Shown piece by piece: positions 24,113-33,310 of a stretch of DNA of 42,844 nt. The notes beneath the pieces were generated by a model that saw only the letters and a program-made list of their open reading frames with translations, had not been told where the DNA came from and searched no databases. The position numbers and the translations under genes are program-made. Origin of the DNA: JAYRWN01 sp041917975 (lineage in GTDB: Bacteria > Bacteroidota > Bacteroidia > Chitinophagales > Saprospiraceae); the NCBI GenBank assembly GCA_041917975.1, contig JAYRWN010000365.1:1-42844 (forward strand), written 5' to 3'. Numbering within the stretch: position 1 is the first letter of the stretch; the number at the start of each line of letters is the position of its first letter.

Positions 24113-24318
24113 GTGACTATATTAGAATGTAAAAGTAGTGATATCCAATTATGGATGATAATTTTTTGTAATATGTTCTTTCTTTTAAAGAAAAACCTGG
24201 GGCAATAATAGCAGATGGTGCATAATGGGCTGAAACGATTACCTCTTTTTTCAGCAATAAAAACTATTATTTTGATCCCTGATGAGGGACTTAAAGGGAG
24301 AAGATTAATGGTTCTACC

Positions 24319-24504
24319 TTATTCTTCCTCGTCCTCCAGAGCCGCTTCGGTTTGCCTTAACATATCCTGGCAATAACTGACCAAAGCCCGGGCTTCTTTA
24401 ACCTTGGCTAATAATTCATCAATCGGTACATTGTTATTTTGTACGTCTTCCAGAATGCGATTCAGCTTAACCATGGCGTCGCGGTAACTCGTTTTCTTTT
24501 TCAT
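24319..24504 (-). CDS. xseB: Exodeoxyribonuclease VII small subunit
   Basis: This 61-residue helical subunit carries the XseB pattern YRDAMVKLNRILEDVQNNNV followed by KVKEARALVSYCQDML and an acidic tail. Several copies wrap the large subunit to form active exonuclease VII, which degrades single-stranded DNA in mismatch and crosslink repair. Its start overlaps the xseA stop by 4 bases, so translation is coupled. Confidence 0.93.
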   Translation of the reverse strand: MKKKTSYRDAMVKLNRILEDVQNNNVPIDELLAKVKEARALVSYCQDMLRQTEAALEDEEE

Positions 24505-25748
24505 GATTGGGTTGGGTTAACGGTAGAGGTAACTTTACCATCTACAAACTGAGTAATGAGGTGATCTCCTGGGGCTAACTGCCGGCTACTGATGATGCGG
24601 ACATGATCTTTAATGACTATGGCATAACCCTGGCGGAGTATGGTTTCCGGATCGCGATGATTTATTTCCAGGGCTATTTTATCCAGGAGGTGGTTTTCTT
24701 TGTTTAAAGATAATTTTATTGCATTGAAGAGGGCTTGCAGGGTGTGTTTAAGCTGAATTTTTTCTTGATCGAGAAGCCGGTGCACGGAATTTTCCAACCG
24801 TAATGAGAGGTTCTCCAATTGACCGGTGGCGATACGCAGATGCTGGTGGGCTGAACGTTGGATAGTCTCAAAGACAGACATTATCTGAGACTCATACTGT
24901 AGGTTATGTTCTACTATAAAATCGGCCACCGCCGTTGGAGTCTTTAAAGCTTTATAACTCAATACATCCGCCACTGTTTGGTCGATGTCGTGGCCAATGC
25001 CAGTGATGACCGGTAATACACTGGAGGCAATGGCTTTACCTAAACTCAATGAATCAAAAGCGGATAAATCTAATTTTGAGCCACCACCGCGAACAATGAC
25101 TATAAGATCAAATTCTTTTCTTCGCTCCTGAATATTTTGCAACGCAGCTAATACCTCACGTTCAGTTTTTTTTCCTTGCATGGCCGCTTCAAATAAATGG
25201 ACGGCAAAAGTATAACCATACGAATTATGACTGAGGTGGTTTAAAAAATCCTGCAACCCGGCAGCTTGCGGTGAACTGATCAACGCAATTTTTTTTATGA
25301 CTGGAGGCAAGGCCAAGCGGCTGTTCAATCCGATATAGCCTTCCCTGGAGAGTTGTTCGAGTATTTTTTGTTTTTGCAAGGCAACCTGACCGCTGGTGTA
25401 GTCGGAGTCGATATCATAGATATTCAGCTTAAAACCATACCGCTCAGAAAATTCAACTTGCACGCGGATACGCAAGGATTGGCCCTCTTGTAAGATTTGG
25501 TCTAATACTTGAGGCATTTTCCTTTCCAGAAACAAGCGGTTGGTATTCCACAGTACCGCACTGGCCTGGGCCAGGATGTCTTCTCCTGCTTCAGATTTTT
25601 GGATTAAATCTAGATAATAATGGCCTCTGGACCGTGAAACTTGTTGTATTTCTGCTATGATCCAAATCGTTTCCGGAAAATTTAATGCAATTACCCTTCT
25701 GACGTATTCATTCAGCTCAAAAAGAGAATATGTCTCCGGTTTTTTCAA
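24501..25748 (-). CDS. xseA: Exodeoxyribonuclease VII large subunit
   Basis: The 415-residue protein has an N-terminal OB-fold (about residues 8-105, TIWIIAEIQQVSRSRGHYYL). The catalytic domain has family segments KIALISSPQAAGLQDFLNHL, IVIVRGGGSKLDLSAFDSL and ITGIGHDIDQTVADVLSYKA. A long helical region follows, and the C-terminus has the short ILRQGYAIV motif. It forms exonuclease VII with XseB. The gene starts 14 bases after the htrA-type protease gene and overlaps xseB, giving an operon htrA-like, xseA, xseB. Confidence 0.96.
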   Translation of the reverse strand: MKKPETYSLFELNEYVRRVIALNFPETIWIIAEIQQVSRSRGHYYLDLIQKSEAGEDILAQASAVLWNTNRLFLERKMPQVLDQILQEGQSLRIRVQVEFSERYGFKLNIYDIDSDYTSGQVALQKQKILEQLSREGYIGLNSRLALPPVIKKIALISSPQAAGLQDFLNHLSHNSYGYTFAVHLFEAAMQGKKTEREVLAALQNIQERRKEFDLIVIVRGGGSKLDLSAFDSLSLGKAIASSVLPVITGIGHDIDQTVADVLSYKALKTPTAVADFIVEHNLQYESQIMSVFETIQRSAHQHLRIATGQLENLSLRLENSVHRLLDQEKIQLKHTLQALFNAIKLSLNKENHLLDKIALEINHRDPETILRQGYAIVIKDHVRIISSRQLAPGDHLITQFVDGKVTSTVNPTQS

Positions 25749-25762
25749 AGAATAAAGAGCGA

Positions 25763-26905
25763 TTATTGTGGTGGAGCTAAAGTGAGTTTCACCATTTGTA
25801 ATTTTTCAGACCGGTTTATTTTCACATCTACGGTTTCACCTATTTTATGTTTTTCCAGGATAAGGCGCAGCTCTTTATTATTTGCTACCCGTTCACCATT
25901 GATTTCAACGATGATATCGCCCAATTCTACAGAGCCGTTGCGGCTCCGACGCATGCCCTGCAATCCGGCTTTATCGGAAGGCCCTCCGCGAGTCACATCT
26001 ACGATGGGTACCCCACCCAATTCATAGCGTTGAATGTAATAATCTTTCAGAAAGGTTGCTCCAAGGTCGGGGCGTTGGATTTTGCCGTAACGGATAAGAT
26101 CAGGAACCACCCAGGTAACAATATCCACAGGAATGGAAAAACCTATCCCGGCACTGCTGCCGGAGGTACTCTTGATAGCTGTATTAACTCCAATTAATTT
26201 TCCGGTGGAATTGAGCAATGGTCCTCCGGAATTACCTGGGTTGATAGCTGCGTCAGTTTGAATAACATCGCGGATAGGCGTGTCATCCTGTCCGGCTATT
26301 TCACGTCCCAGGGCACTGATGATGCCGGTGGTGAGTGTTTGGTCCAAACCGAATGGGTTACCGATGGCGTAGACATTTTGTCCTACACGCAGATCGTGAG
26401 ATGTACCAATAGTTAATGGCTTATATTTACTGCGAGGTGCATCAATTTTTAAGACAGCCAAATCCTTGTCCGGAGCCGAACCAACTAAGGTGGCTTCCCA
26501 GGTGGATTGGTCGGCTAAGGTAACGGTCCACTTGTTGGCATCTTTGACGACGTGGTAGTTGGTAACCACATGGCCATTATTATCCCAGATAAATCCCGAA
26601 CCGGTGCCTTGAGGTACTTCATAGACATTCATAGAGAAAAAGTCGCGTTGATACCCGACCGTACCGATGTATACAACCGAACTGGCGGCATTTTCAAATA
26701 AATTGATGGTTCTTTTTTCTTCTTCCAACAATTCTACTTCATCAAAGGGTTTGTCTTCAAGACCTGTAACTCTGGCGCCCGAGTCTGCATTAAGGGTTTC
26801 TGTGGGCAGAACATTTACTTTATCCTGTGTAGACGAGGTTTTCCAGGAAATCCCGATCAGAAATCCAAAGACTATCAGCAAGAGCCCCAAAATGATGTTT
26901 TTCAT
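25763..26905 (-). CDS. HtrA/Do-like periplasmic serine protease with one PDZ domain
   Basis: The 380-residue protein has an N-terminal membrane anchor or uncleaved signal (residues 2-20). A trypsin-like domain carries His118 (VVTNYHVV), Asp148 (DKDLAVLKID) and Ser226 (INPGNSGGPLL), so the S1C triad is complete. A single PDZ domain follows (about residues 275-375), with GGPSDKAGLQG and LGDIIVEINGERV. It should degrade or refold damaged envelope proteins, in the DegS/DegP manner. One PDZ domain plus an anchor is closer to DegS or HhoA than to DegP. It is the first gene of the operon with xseA and xseB. Confidence 0.94.
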   Translation of the reverse strand: MKNIILGLLLIVFGFLIGISWKTSSTQDKVNVLPTETLNADSGARVTGLEDKPFDEVELLEEEKRTINLFENAASSVVYIGTVGYQRDFFSMNVYEVPQGTGSGFIWDNNGHVVTNYHVVKDANKWTVTLADQSTWEATLVGSAPDKDLAVLKIDAPRSKYKPLTIGTSHDLRVGQNVYAIGNPFGLDQTLTTGIISALGREIAGQDDTPIRDVIQTDAAINPGNSGGPLLNSTGKLIGVNTAIKSTSGSSAGIGFSIPVDIVTWVVPDLIRYGKIQRPDLGATFLKDYYIQRYELGGVPIVDVTRGGPSDKAGLQGMRRSRNGSVELGDIIVEINGERVANNKELRLILEKHKIGETVDVKINRSEKLQMVKLTLAPPQ

Positions 26906-26974
26906 TTTTCGAAGTTTAACATGAAGGTATTTTAAAATAAACGTGAAATAATCAATAACAGTTGTTTAGGCAAT

Positions 26975-27739
26975 TCAAAATTCGACCGGCTCAAGCGATG
27001 TAAAGACGGAGGTGGGCAATTCATCATAAACCTTGATGTTAGTTAATTCGCCGCGGGTACCTCTGTCAGAAGCCAGGAAAATACCGCCGTACTTCAGGTA
27101 CTGGTGCCAGGGGTTAATGATGGCCGGGACGGTATCTTGAGCATTGGCGAAGTAGGCCCATTGCACCACTAAACGGGTTTTTTTGCCTACCCATACTGCA
27201 TAGCGGTTTTGAGGGGTGACCCCGACACTGTCGAAGGTCAGATCTATGACGTCTGAAAATATGTTAGCATGGGTAGAATCTTCGCCCAAGTAACGAAGTT
27301 TTACTCCCGGGTCTTTTAGTTTAAAGGGCATAACAAGCCAATACGAATCGTTGATCCACATTTTATAACCTCGGTCCAGATACTTATCCAGTGTATCAGG
27401 GTGGCTTTGGGGTTCACCTTTTAGTTTAACCAAGCCTTTTTTAGTATTCAAATCGACAATGATGTCGTACGATTGAAGCGAATCAAGAGCAGTGATGCGT
27501 GCCCGTTGATGCAATTTATCCCAGATCAGCCTACGACGCCCAAAAAAATCCCAGGCCAGGTAGTTGGTAGAATCCCAGGCGGCTTGGCCACCACTGGCCT
27601 CAATCACTTCATCGGCGATCGCGATGGCTTGCGGATGCGACTTTGATGGATCAAAGGTGGCGGTTTGTCCGGGCTTTTGACAAGCCAAGGCAAGGTTGAA
27701 GACCATAAAGGAGATAAATACATATTTTACAGACTCCAT
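26975..27739 (-). CDS. Predicted lipoprotein, possibly DUF6503/LolA-like fold
   Basis: With ATG at 27739 the protein is 254 residues and begins with a lipoprotein signal, VFISFMVFNLALAC. The mature part starts with a segment like IADEVIEASGGQAAWDSTNY, a hallmark of outer-membrane lipoprotein-like beta proteins that carry or bind lipids. Much of the rest is beta-rich (YKMWINDSYWLVMPFKLKDP). I chose this start because an upstream in-frame ATG at 27778 would lie in front of the promoter box at 27761-27768 and give an unusual signal peptide. Assignment to DUF6503 is from memory of the family pattern and should be taken as tentative. Confidence 0.72.
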   Translation of the reverse strand: MESVKYVFISFMVFNLALACQKPGQTATFDPSKSHPQAIAIADEVIEASGGQAAWDSTNYLAWDFFGRRRLIWDKLHQRARITALDSLQSYDIIVDLNTKKGLVKLKGEPQSHPDTLDKYLDRGYKMWINDSYWLVMPFKLKDPGVKLRYLGEDSTHANIFSDVIDLTFDSVGVTPQNRYAVWVGKKTRLVVQWAYFANAQDTVPAIINPWHQYLKYGGIFLASDRGTRGELTNIKVYDELPTSVFTSLEPVEF

Positions 27740-27760
27740 ATAATGAGGTTTATTGCTAGC

Positions 27761-27768
27761 CAAAGGTA
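27761..27768 (-). promoter_or_regulatory. -7 promoter element TACCTTTG for the lipoprotein gene
   Basis: On the minus strand the box matches TAnnTTTG and lies 21 bases before ATG 27739. It supports that start over 27778. No clear -33 element is visible. Confidence 0.5.
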
Positions 27769-27858
27769 AACATTTCACCTAGTTTGTTTATAGTCAGAAG
27801 TTGAGAAATGCTTTGACCGCCAGAGGCATCAGCAGGTGTCATCATCGCAATTATTTTT

Positions 27859-27866
27859 TATCTTTG
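27859..27866 (+). promoter_or_regulatory. -7 promoter element TATCTTTG for ffh
   Basis: The box matches TAnnTTTG and lies 25 bases before the ffh ATG, in the position common for housekeeping genes in this phylum. Confidence 0.55.
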
Positions 27867-27891
27867 CCGGGCATAAAACATCGATAAAACT

Positions 27892-29232
27892 ATGTTCGAG
27901 AGTCTTAGTGAACGCATGGAAGAAGCGTTCAAAGTTATTAAAGGTGAAAATAAGCTGACTGAAATAAATATTGCTCAGTCCATCAAAGAAATTCGCCGCG
28001 CTTTGGTCGCTGCTGATGTGAACTATAAAATAGCCAAAGAATTTACCGATAAGGTAAAGGATCAAGCTTTAGGGAATCAGAATGTCCTTTCGTCCATCAA
28101 ACCGGGAGAGTTGATGGTAAAGATAGTCAATGACGAACTGGTACAATTAATGGGTGGTGCATCCGTAGGCATCAATTTAAATGGAAATCCGGCAGTGATC
28201 CTCATCGCCGGCCTGCAAGGTTCAGGTAAAACTACTTTCAGTGGCAAACTGGCTTTGCATTTAAAAACGAAACGCAAAAAGATGCCTTTATTGGTGGCTT
28301 GCGATGTGTACCGGCCTGCCGCCGTTGACCAATTGACTGTTTTGGGCGAACAGATCGGTGTCCCGGTGTATAAAGAAGTAGAGAGCAAAAATCCCGTACA
28401 AATAGCCCAAAATGCTATTCTTCATGCCAAAGCGCATGGCTTCGATGTGGTGATTGTGGATACCGCCGGGCGTATAGCTATAGATGAAGAAATGATGGCT
28501 GAAATCCGGAACATCAAGGCCGGCATCGTCCCTTCCGAGACCTTGTTTATCGTAGATTCCATGACCGGTCAAGATGCTGTAAATTCCGCCGCAGCCTTTA
28601 ATGAGGTCATCGATTACGATGGGGTGGTGTTGACCAAACTGGACGGAGATACTCGCGGTGGAGCAGCTCTATCCATCAAGTATACCGTAGGTAAGCCCGT
28701 CAAATTTGTCAGCATGGGCGAAAAATTAGAGACCCTGGATGTTTTTTACCCAGAAAGAATGGCTCAACGCATCCTGGGTATGGGTGATATCGTGTCCCTG
28801 GTGGAAAAAGCCCAAGAGCAGTTTGATGAAAAGGAAGCCAAACGACTCGAGTCAAAGATTAAGAAAAACAAATTTGATTTTAACGACTTTATCAGTCAGA
28901 TCAAACAGATCAAAAAAATGGGCGATATCAAGTCGCTAATGAATATGATCCCCGGCATGTCTAAACTCACCAAGAATCTGGAAATAGATGACAAAGCTTT
29001 TATCAAAATAGAGTCCATTATTTATTCAATGACCCCGAAGGAACGCGGCAATCCGGAATTGTTAAATATGAGTCGCAAACGCCGTATTGCAGCCGGGTGT
29101 GGTCAAAATATCCATGAAATCAACATGTTCATTAAACAATTCGACCAAATGCGTAAGATGATGCACATGATGAGTACGGGCAAGGGTATGGGCCAGATGA
29201 TGCGCGGCATGCAGAATATACAGAAACGTTAG
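27892..29232 (+). CDS. ffh: Signal recognition particle protein (SRP54 / Ffh)
   Basis: This GTPase binds signal sequences of nascent membrane and secreted proteins, together with the SRP RNA and the receptor FtsY. The 446 residues show an N domain (1-85), then a G domain with GLQGSGKTTFSGKLA, DVYRPAAVDQL, DTAGR and TKLDGDTRGG. The Met-rich M domain (about 300-446) ends GKGMGQMMRGMQNIQKR. The M domain contains SRKRRIAAGCG, the RNA-binding segment. The length is normal. It has its own promoter box and is convergent with the DUF1501 gene that ends 22 bases after it. Confidence 0.97.
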   Translation: MFESLSERMEEAFKVIKGENKLTEINIAQSIKEIRRALVAADVNYKIAKEFTDKVKDQALGNQNVLSSIKPGELMVKIVNDELVQLMGGASVGINLNGNPAVILIAGLQGSGKTTFSGKLALHLKTKRKKMPLLVACDVYRPAAVDQLTVLGEQIGVPVYKEVESKNPVQIAQNAILHAKAHGFDVVIVDTAGRIAIDEEMMAEIRNIKAGIVPSETLFIVDSMTGQDAVNSAAAFNEVIDYDGVVLTKLDGDTRGGAALSIKYTVGKPVKFVSMGEKLETLDVFYPERMAQRILGMGDIVSLVEKAQEQFDEKEAKRLESKIKKNKFDFNDFISQIKQIKKMGDIKSLMNMIPGMSKLTKNLEIDDKAFIKIESIIYSMTPKERGNPELLNMSRKRRIAAGCGQNIHEINMFIKQFDQMRKMMHMMSTGKGMGQMMRGMQNIQKR

Positions 29233-29254
29233 GCAACCACTTTTTTACCCTTCC

Positions 29255-30688
29255 TCAAGCACTGGTAAATAATTCCAGGATCGCTTCCCCGTGGCCATCA
29301 GGCGTAGTATAAACGGGGCGACCTTCTACGTTATAATGCGTATCTGGTGACATCCCTAAGGCATGATACAAGGTCTGATGAATGCGATCAATATTCACTG
29401 GCTGAGTGATGGCACTGAACGGTCTCTCATTGGCCGTTTCTCCGAATACGTACCCTTTTTTAATCCCGCCACCCCACATAAGAATACTGCAGCCTTCGGT
29501 AAAATGCCGGTGCATGCCATAAAATTTAGGTTCGAGGACGAATTCGGGCACATCCACCTGATCTTTGACTTTATTTTCCGGTCGTCCTTCCACCAGCATA
29601 TCGCGACTGAATTCACTGGCCAGGATGACCAGCGTCTTGTCCAGGAGTCCCCGTTCTTCCAGGTCTAAAATGAGCTTTTTTACCGGACCGTCAATCATTT
29701 GTTTCATTTTTATGAGGCGCTCATGACCATTTTCGTGCGTGTCCCAACCGATAAAAGGTTCATATTCCGTGGTTACACTGATGAAACGGGCTCCTTGCTC
29801 CACCAGACGACGAGCCATCAGACAACCTAAACCAAACCGGCCAGTGTTGTATGCTGCATATGTAGCCGGGTCCTCCTGACTAAGATCGAAGGCTTTTGCT
29901 TCCGGTGATTTTAGCAGAGCATAGGATCTTTCCATTGATTTCACCAGGGATTCCTGTTGGTAATGGCTTCCGCGACCCAAGGGTCCTGCTTCAGCTAATT
30001 CTTGAAAGAGCTTGTGCCGGCTTTCAAAGCGGGTTAAATCCATGCCTTTTGGAGGTGTGATGCTTTCTAATCCCGTCGTTGGGTCAGGAATAATAAACGG
30101 ACCATACTCGGTTCCCAGGAAACCGGCTGAATGGAATGCTTTCAATTCTTCGCCTTCTCCAACGGTAAAACGCTGTCCAATATCAATAAATGGAGGAATG
30201 ACCGGATTGCGCGGGCCGAGTTCTTTAGCTATCCAGGCTCCCAGATGCGGAGGCTGTACACTTTGGGGCGGTTCATAACAGGTGTGCCAGTGGTATTGGT
30301 GGCGTGTATGTAAAATGAAGCCGAGGTCGGCTGCCCGGTATGATCTGATGAGTGTACCCAGGTGCATGGTTTCGCCTATGCCTTGCAACCCTTCTGAAAA
30401 ATTTGTCCCCTCTAATTTCGTTGGTAAGGAAGGAAAGGTGCTAATTACACCGGCACTAGGCATGCCCTGGACATATGGCGTAAAGGTTTTGGGATCAAAC
30501 GTTTCCGTGTGAGCCATGCCTCCCGCCATCCATAAAAGAATGATTGAATCGGCAGTCCCGTTGGGAACTGTAGATCGGCGGCAGGACAAAAAGGGTAGGG
30601 TGGGTATTGAAACGGCCATAGCGGCAAGGGTAGCTTCTTGCATGCGCCGCATGAATTCGCGCCGGGTGAGCTGTAATGAGGATTCCAT
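29255..30688 (-). CDS. DUF1501 (sulfatase-like fold) exported protein, copy 2
   Basis: The 477-residue protein starts with a twin-arginine-type signal (LTRREFMRRM, Arg9-Arg10) and a hydrophobic stretch ending in FLSC, which could be a lipobox. The DUF1501 domain shows IILLWMAGGMAHTETFDPKT, the segment FISVTTEYEPFIGWDTHENG, VILASEFSRDML and MHRHFTEGCSILMWGGGIKK. It diverges clearly from copy 1, having no GEFGRTP but SEFSRDM instead. It is encoded 5 bases after its PSD1 partner, the same spacing as in copy 1. The function is probably the same class of glycan-related process. Confidence 0.92.
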   Translation of the reverse strand: MESSLQLTRREFMRRMQEATLAAMAVSIPTLPFLSCRRSTVPNGTADSIILLWMAGGMAHTETFDPKTFTPYVQGMPSAGVISTFPSLPTKLEGTNFSEGLQGIGETMHLGTLIRSYRAADLGFILHTRHQYHWHTCYEPPQSVQPPHLGAWIAKELGPRNPVIPPFIDIGQRFTVGEGEELKAFHSAGFLGTEYGPFIIPDPTTGLESITPPKGMDLTRFESRHKLFQELAEAGPLGRGSHYQQESLVKSMERSYALLKSPEAKAFDLSQEDPATYAAYNTGRFGLGCLMARRLVEQGARFISVTTEYEPFIGWDTHENGHERLIKMKQMIDGPVKKLILDLEERGLLDKTLVILASEFSRDMLVEGRPENKVKDQVDVPEFVLEPKFYGMHRHFTEGCSILMWGGGIKKGYVFGETANERPFSAITQPVNIDRIHQTLYHALGMSPDTHYNVEGRPVYTTPDGHGEAILELFTSA

Positions 30689-30693
30689 ACGAC

Positions 30694-33186
30694 TTAAATA
30701 AATTGAAATTCAGGTAATACCAGAATGGCCCAGATCATATCGGCTGCCGCTTCTACTCCCGGACGGGTAGTCCAGTAGCGTAGCAATATCTCCCGTTCCG
30801 CTTTTGACGGTTGGCGACTCAGCAAATTAAGATATAAATGGTTTATCATTTGCTCCGGTTGGTTTGGGTATTTTTCTAACCATTTTTTGGCTCCTTTTTC
30901 TACCGCGGCAGTAAAAAAGGCATCGTTCGTGAGCGAGAGAGCTTGCAATAGACCTGGGTCATCGTCCCGTCTGGTGGTGACATTTTCGCGGGTTGGGCGC
31001 CCTAACGCTTTTAAAAACGGATCAGCTACCACCAAAGCAGCGCGGGCATATCTCTCCGGCGGCTGATTTTCAAAACGAAAATCCTGAAGGCGTCCCCAGT
31101 GGCTTTGGGCATAACTGCCATAACCATAAGCCGGGCTCCAGGTTTGATCATCATATTTTATATCCCTCCAATTGCCATCAGGGTCTTCCTTTGCACTTTT
31201 CCAGCTCCCATCGCTGTAGATATGGGTGGTATCTTTGGCGTGCAAGATACGCAAGTGCAGGAGTAACCCTGCCGGATTGGGCAATTGCCCTTCGTTTTCT
31301 ACTTCCGCCGCCAGGCAGTTTCTGCCTCTTGACAAAAGTTCAGTGACATCCATGGGTTGATATTGGCGATAATCTTGGTTTTGTGCAACCTGCTGATTAT
31401 TAATATAAAGGGTGAACTGATGGTCGGCTGTTACCAATAATTCGGCTTTAATGATGGCTTTGGATAGGTTAAATGTTTTTCGCAAAAACCGCTTGCCGGG
31501 ATATGGTAGAACCGTGCGGTCAAATTCCACTTCATGATGCCAGATCCAGCGGGCCGGTATGCGGTATTCTACCGTATCAAATGCTACGCCATGATACATC
31601 GGTTGAATGTTTTGACTGATGGCATCGGCGATTTGTTCGGCCTTTAAGCGCCGTAAGACCGGTCCTGAGAAAACAAACGATTTTTTCAGTAGGTTGTCGG
31701 ATGAGCCATAGTCTTTGGCCGGCAATTGGTATGTTTTCGAGGTCATGATTAATTCCAGCAATTGGCGAAGGGTCAGGTTTTTATCTCTGAACTCAGCAGC
31801 TAACCAATCTAATAATTCTGAACTCCAGGGCTGTAGATCCATCTGATCGGTTGGTGCAATTAGCCCCCGACCAAACAACTGGTCCCAATACCGATTAACT
31901 ATAGTACGGTAAAGCCGCCCATTATCGGGTGAAGTCATAATGGTGGCTAATGAAGCCAGCCGATCGGCCAGGCTATCCCCGGTGACGGTACCCAACTCCG
32001 GATAGATAAAAGCAGGAGCTGCCACGCGTCCGGTGGGTGCGTCACAGCGATGTATTTCTACCGGTGAGACTGAGAAGACACTGGCCAGACCATATACCTG
32101 ATCCAACTTGAGGTTATTGACGAAGCTGTTATGGCATGACGCACATTTGACATTAAGACCTAAAAGGGATTGGCCAATATTTTGGGCTGCTTGCATGGCA
32201 GTACTTTGGCTGGAATTGACTTCACCTCTCCATTTTATGCCGTGGATAAATCCTTCTGATCCGGCATCAGGATTGATCAATTCTGCAATCAGCTGTGGAT
32301 ATGGCTTATCTTCTAAAATGGATTTGTACAGCCAGCGAGAAATTTGTTTACGTCCCTCTGTGATGTAACCCGTGCCGCTGTAATCGTTGCGCAAAAGATC
32401 GTTCCAGAAGGTCATCCAATGTAAGGTATACGACGGTCGGTCACTTAATAAAGAGCGGATGTACCGTTTTCGTTTATCATCTCCCTGGTCCCTGGACCAG
32501 CTCAGCAATTCATCTTCGGTGGGTAATGTACCGCGGATATCCAAACTAGCTTTTCTAAAAAAGTGTTCGTCGCTGATTAACGTCGGCCACTTTAAATCAT
32601 GATCACGAAAATAAACTGCGACCCAACGGTCGATGGGGTGAGTGTCGTTACCATCAGGCAATGCCGGCTGGACCAATTGATGAACAGCTTCCGGAAACAC
32701 TTTTAGTTCCTGATCGGCCCAATGGGCACCATGGTCGATCCACAAACTGAACAATTGAATTTCTTCCTTGGTCAGCGGTCCTCCTTTGGCCGGCATCGCT
32801 TCTTTCGAATCAGGGTTAGATAGTTTTAATTTAATGCGCCTGATTAAATCGCTTTCTCTCCCTTTGCCTACCACTATCGCTGGACCTTCTTCACCTCCAG
32901 CCAGTACGCCATCCCGGTTATCCAAGGCTAACCCATTTTTCTGTTTTTCTGAACTGTGACATTGATAACAACGTTGGGTCATGATTGCTCTGACCATGAG
33001 GTTTAACCTGTCTTGTTGTTCCATGGAAAGGGATTTACCCGCCGATTTAATTTCTTTAAGCAGGGCCAGGTGCTCATTATTTTTTTCAACATGAGTTCCA
33101 CTTAAAGGCCATTTAAATGCGAGACTGATAATCAAGAGACCAATCGTAACAGTCACGGTATAAAGGAGTAAAGATTTTTTATCCAT
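30694..33186 (-). CDS. PSD1-type protein with cytochrome c, DUF1549, inserted jelly-roll-like and DUF1553 domains, copy 2
   Basis: The 830-residue protein begins with one hydrophobic anchor (about residues 6-24). The PSCyt1-type haem domain has CYQCH at 73-77 and a likely Met ligand in SKEAMPAKGG. DUF1549 (about 180-370) has a second haem motif, CASCH at 348-352, but the usual acidic segment after it is replaced by NSFVNNLKLDQVYGL. DUF1553 (about 405-830) is interrupted at about 545-700 by a beta-rich stretch (LLVTADHQFTLYINNQQVAQ, then SDGSWKSAKEDPDGNW). That stretch resembles the sugar-binding jelly-roll of rhamnosidase N-domains. The pairing with DUF1501 suggests glycan processing at the cell surface. 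Confidence 0.9.
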   Translation of the reverse strand: MDKKSLLLYTVTVTIGLLIISLAFKWPLSGTHVEKNNEHLALLKEIKSAGKSLSMEQQDRLNLMVRAIMTQRCYQCHSSEKQKNGLALDNRDGVLAGGEEGPAIVVGKGRESDLIRRIKLKLSNPDSKEAMPAKGGPLTKEEIQLFSLWIDHGAHWADQELKVFPEAVHQLVQPALPDGNDTHPIDRWVAVYFRDHDLKWPTLISDEHFFRKASLDIRGTLPTEDELLSWSRDQGDDKRKRYIRSLLSDRPSYTLHWMTFWNDLLRNDYSGTGYITEGRKQISRWLYKSILEDKPYPQLIAELINPDAGSEGFIHGIKWRGEVNSSQSTAMQAAQNIGQSLLGLNVKCASCHNSFVNNLKLDQVYGLASVFSVSPVEIHRCDAPTGRVAAPAFIYPELGTVTGDSLADRLASLATIMTSPDNGRLYRTIVNRYWDQLFGRGLIAPTDQMDLQPWSSELLDWLAAEFRDKNLTLRQLLELIMTSKTYQLPAKDYGSSDNLLKKSFVFSGPVLRRLKAEQIADAISQNIQPMYHGVAFDTVEYRIPARWIWHHEVEFDRTVLPYPGKRFLRKTFNLSKAIIKAELLVTADHQFTLYINNQQVAQNQDYRQYQPMDVTELLSRGRNCLAAEVENEGQLPNPAGLLLHLRILHAKDTTHIYSDGSWKSAKEDPDGNWRDIKYDDQTWSPAYGYGSYAQSHWGRLQDFRFENQPPERYARAALVVADPFLKALGRPTRENVTTRRDDDPGLLQALSLTNDAFFTAAVEKGAKKWLEKYPNQPEQMINHLYLNLLSRQPSKAEREILLRYWTTRPGVEAAADMIWAILVLPEFQFI

Positions 33187-33206
33187 CGAAGAAGAGCTGG
33201 TGCTTT

Positions 33207-33214
33207 CAAAATTA
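33207..33214 (-). promoter_or_regulatory. -7 promoter element TAATTTTG for the second PSD1/DUF1501 operon
   Basis: On the minus strand the box matches TAnnTTTG and lies 20 bases before the ATG at 33186. No clear -33 element is visible, and the surroundings are AT-rich, so chance is possible. Confidence 0.4.
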
Positions 33215-33310
33215 AGAATTATTTTAGGTTATGTTGAAAAAAATAATCACTTGATCAGCCCATGCTGAATAACATAAAATTTGTACAAATTAGAATTAAA
33301 ACAAAAGTTG

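Noticed and set aside
24113..24318. 206-base gap between the SulP and xseB genes as a small RNA or extra gene
   Set aside because: It contains only AT-rich sequence and a trivial 15-base palindrome; no coding frame or strong hairpin is visible.
27829..28065. Minus-strand open frame across the ffh start
   Set aside because: It overlaps the ffh promoter and first codons, has no recognisable features and is best explained as antisense noise.
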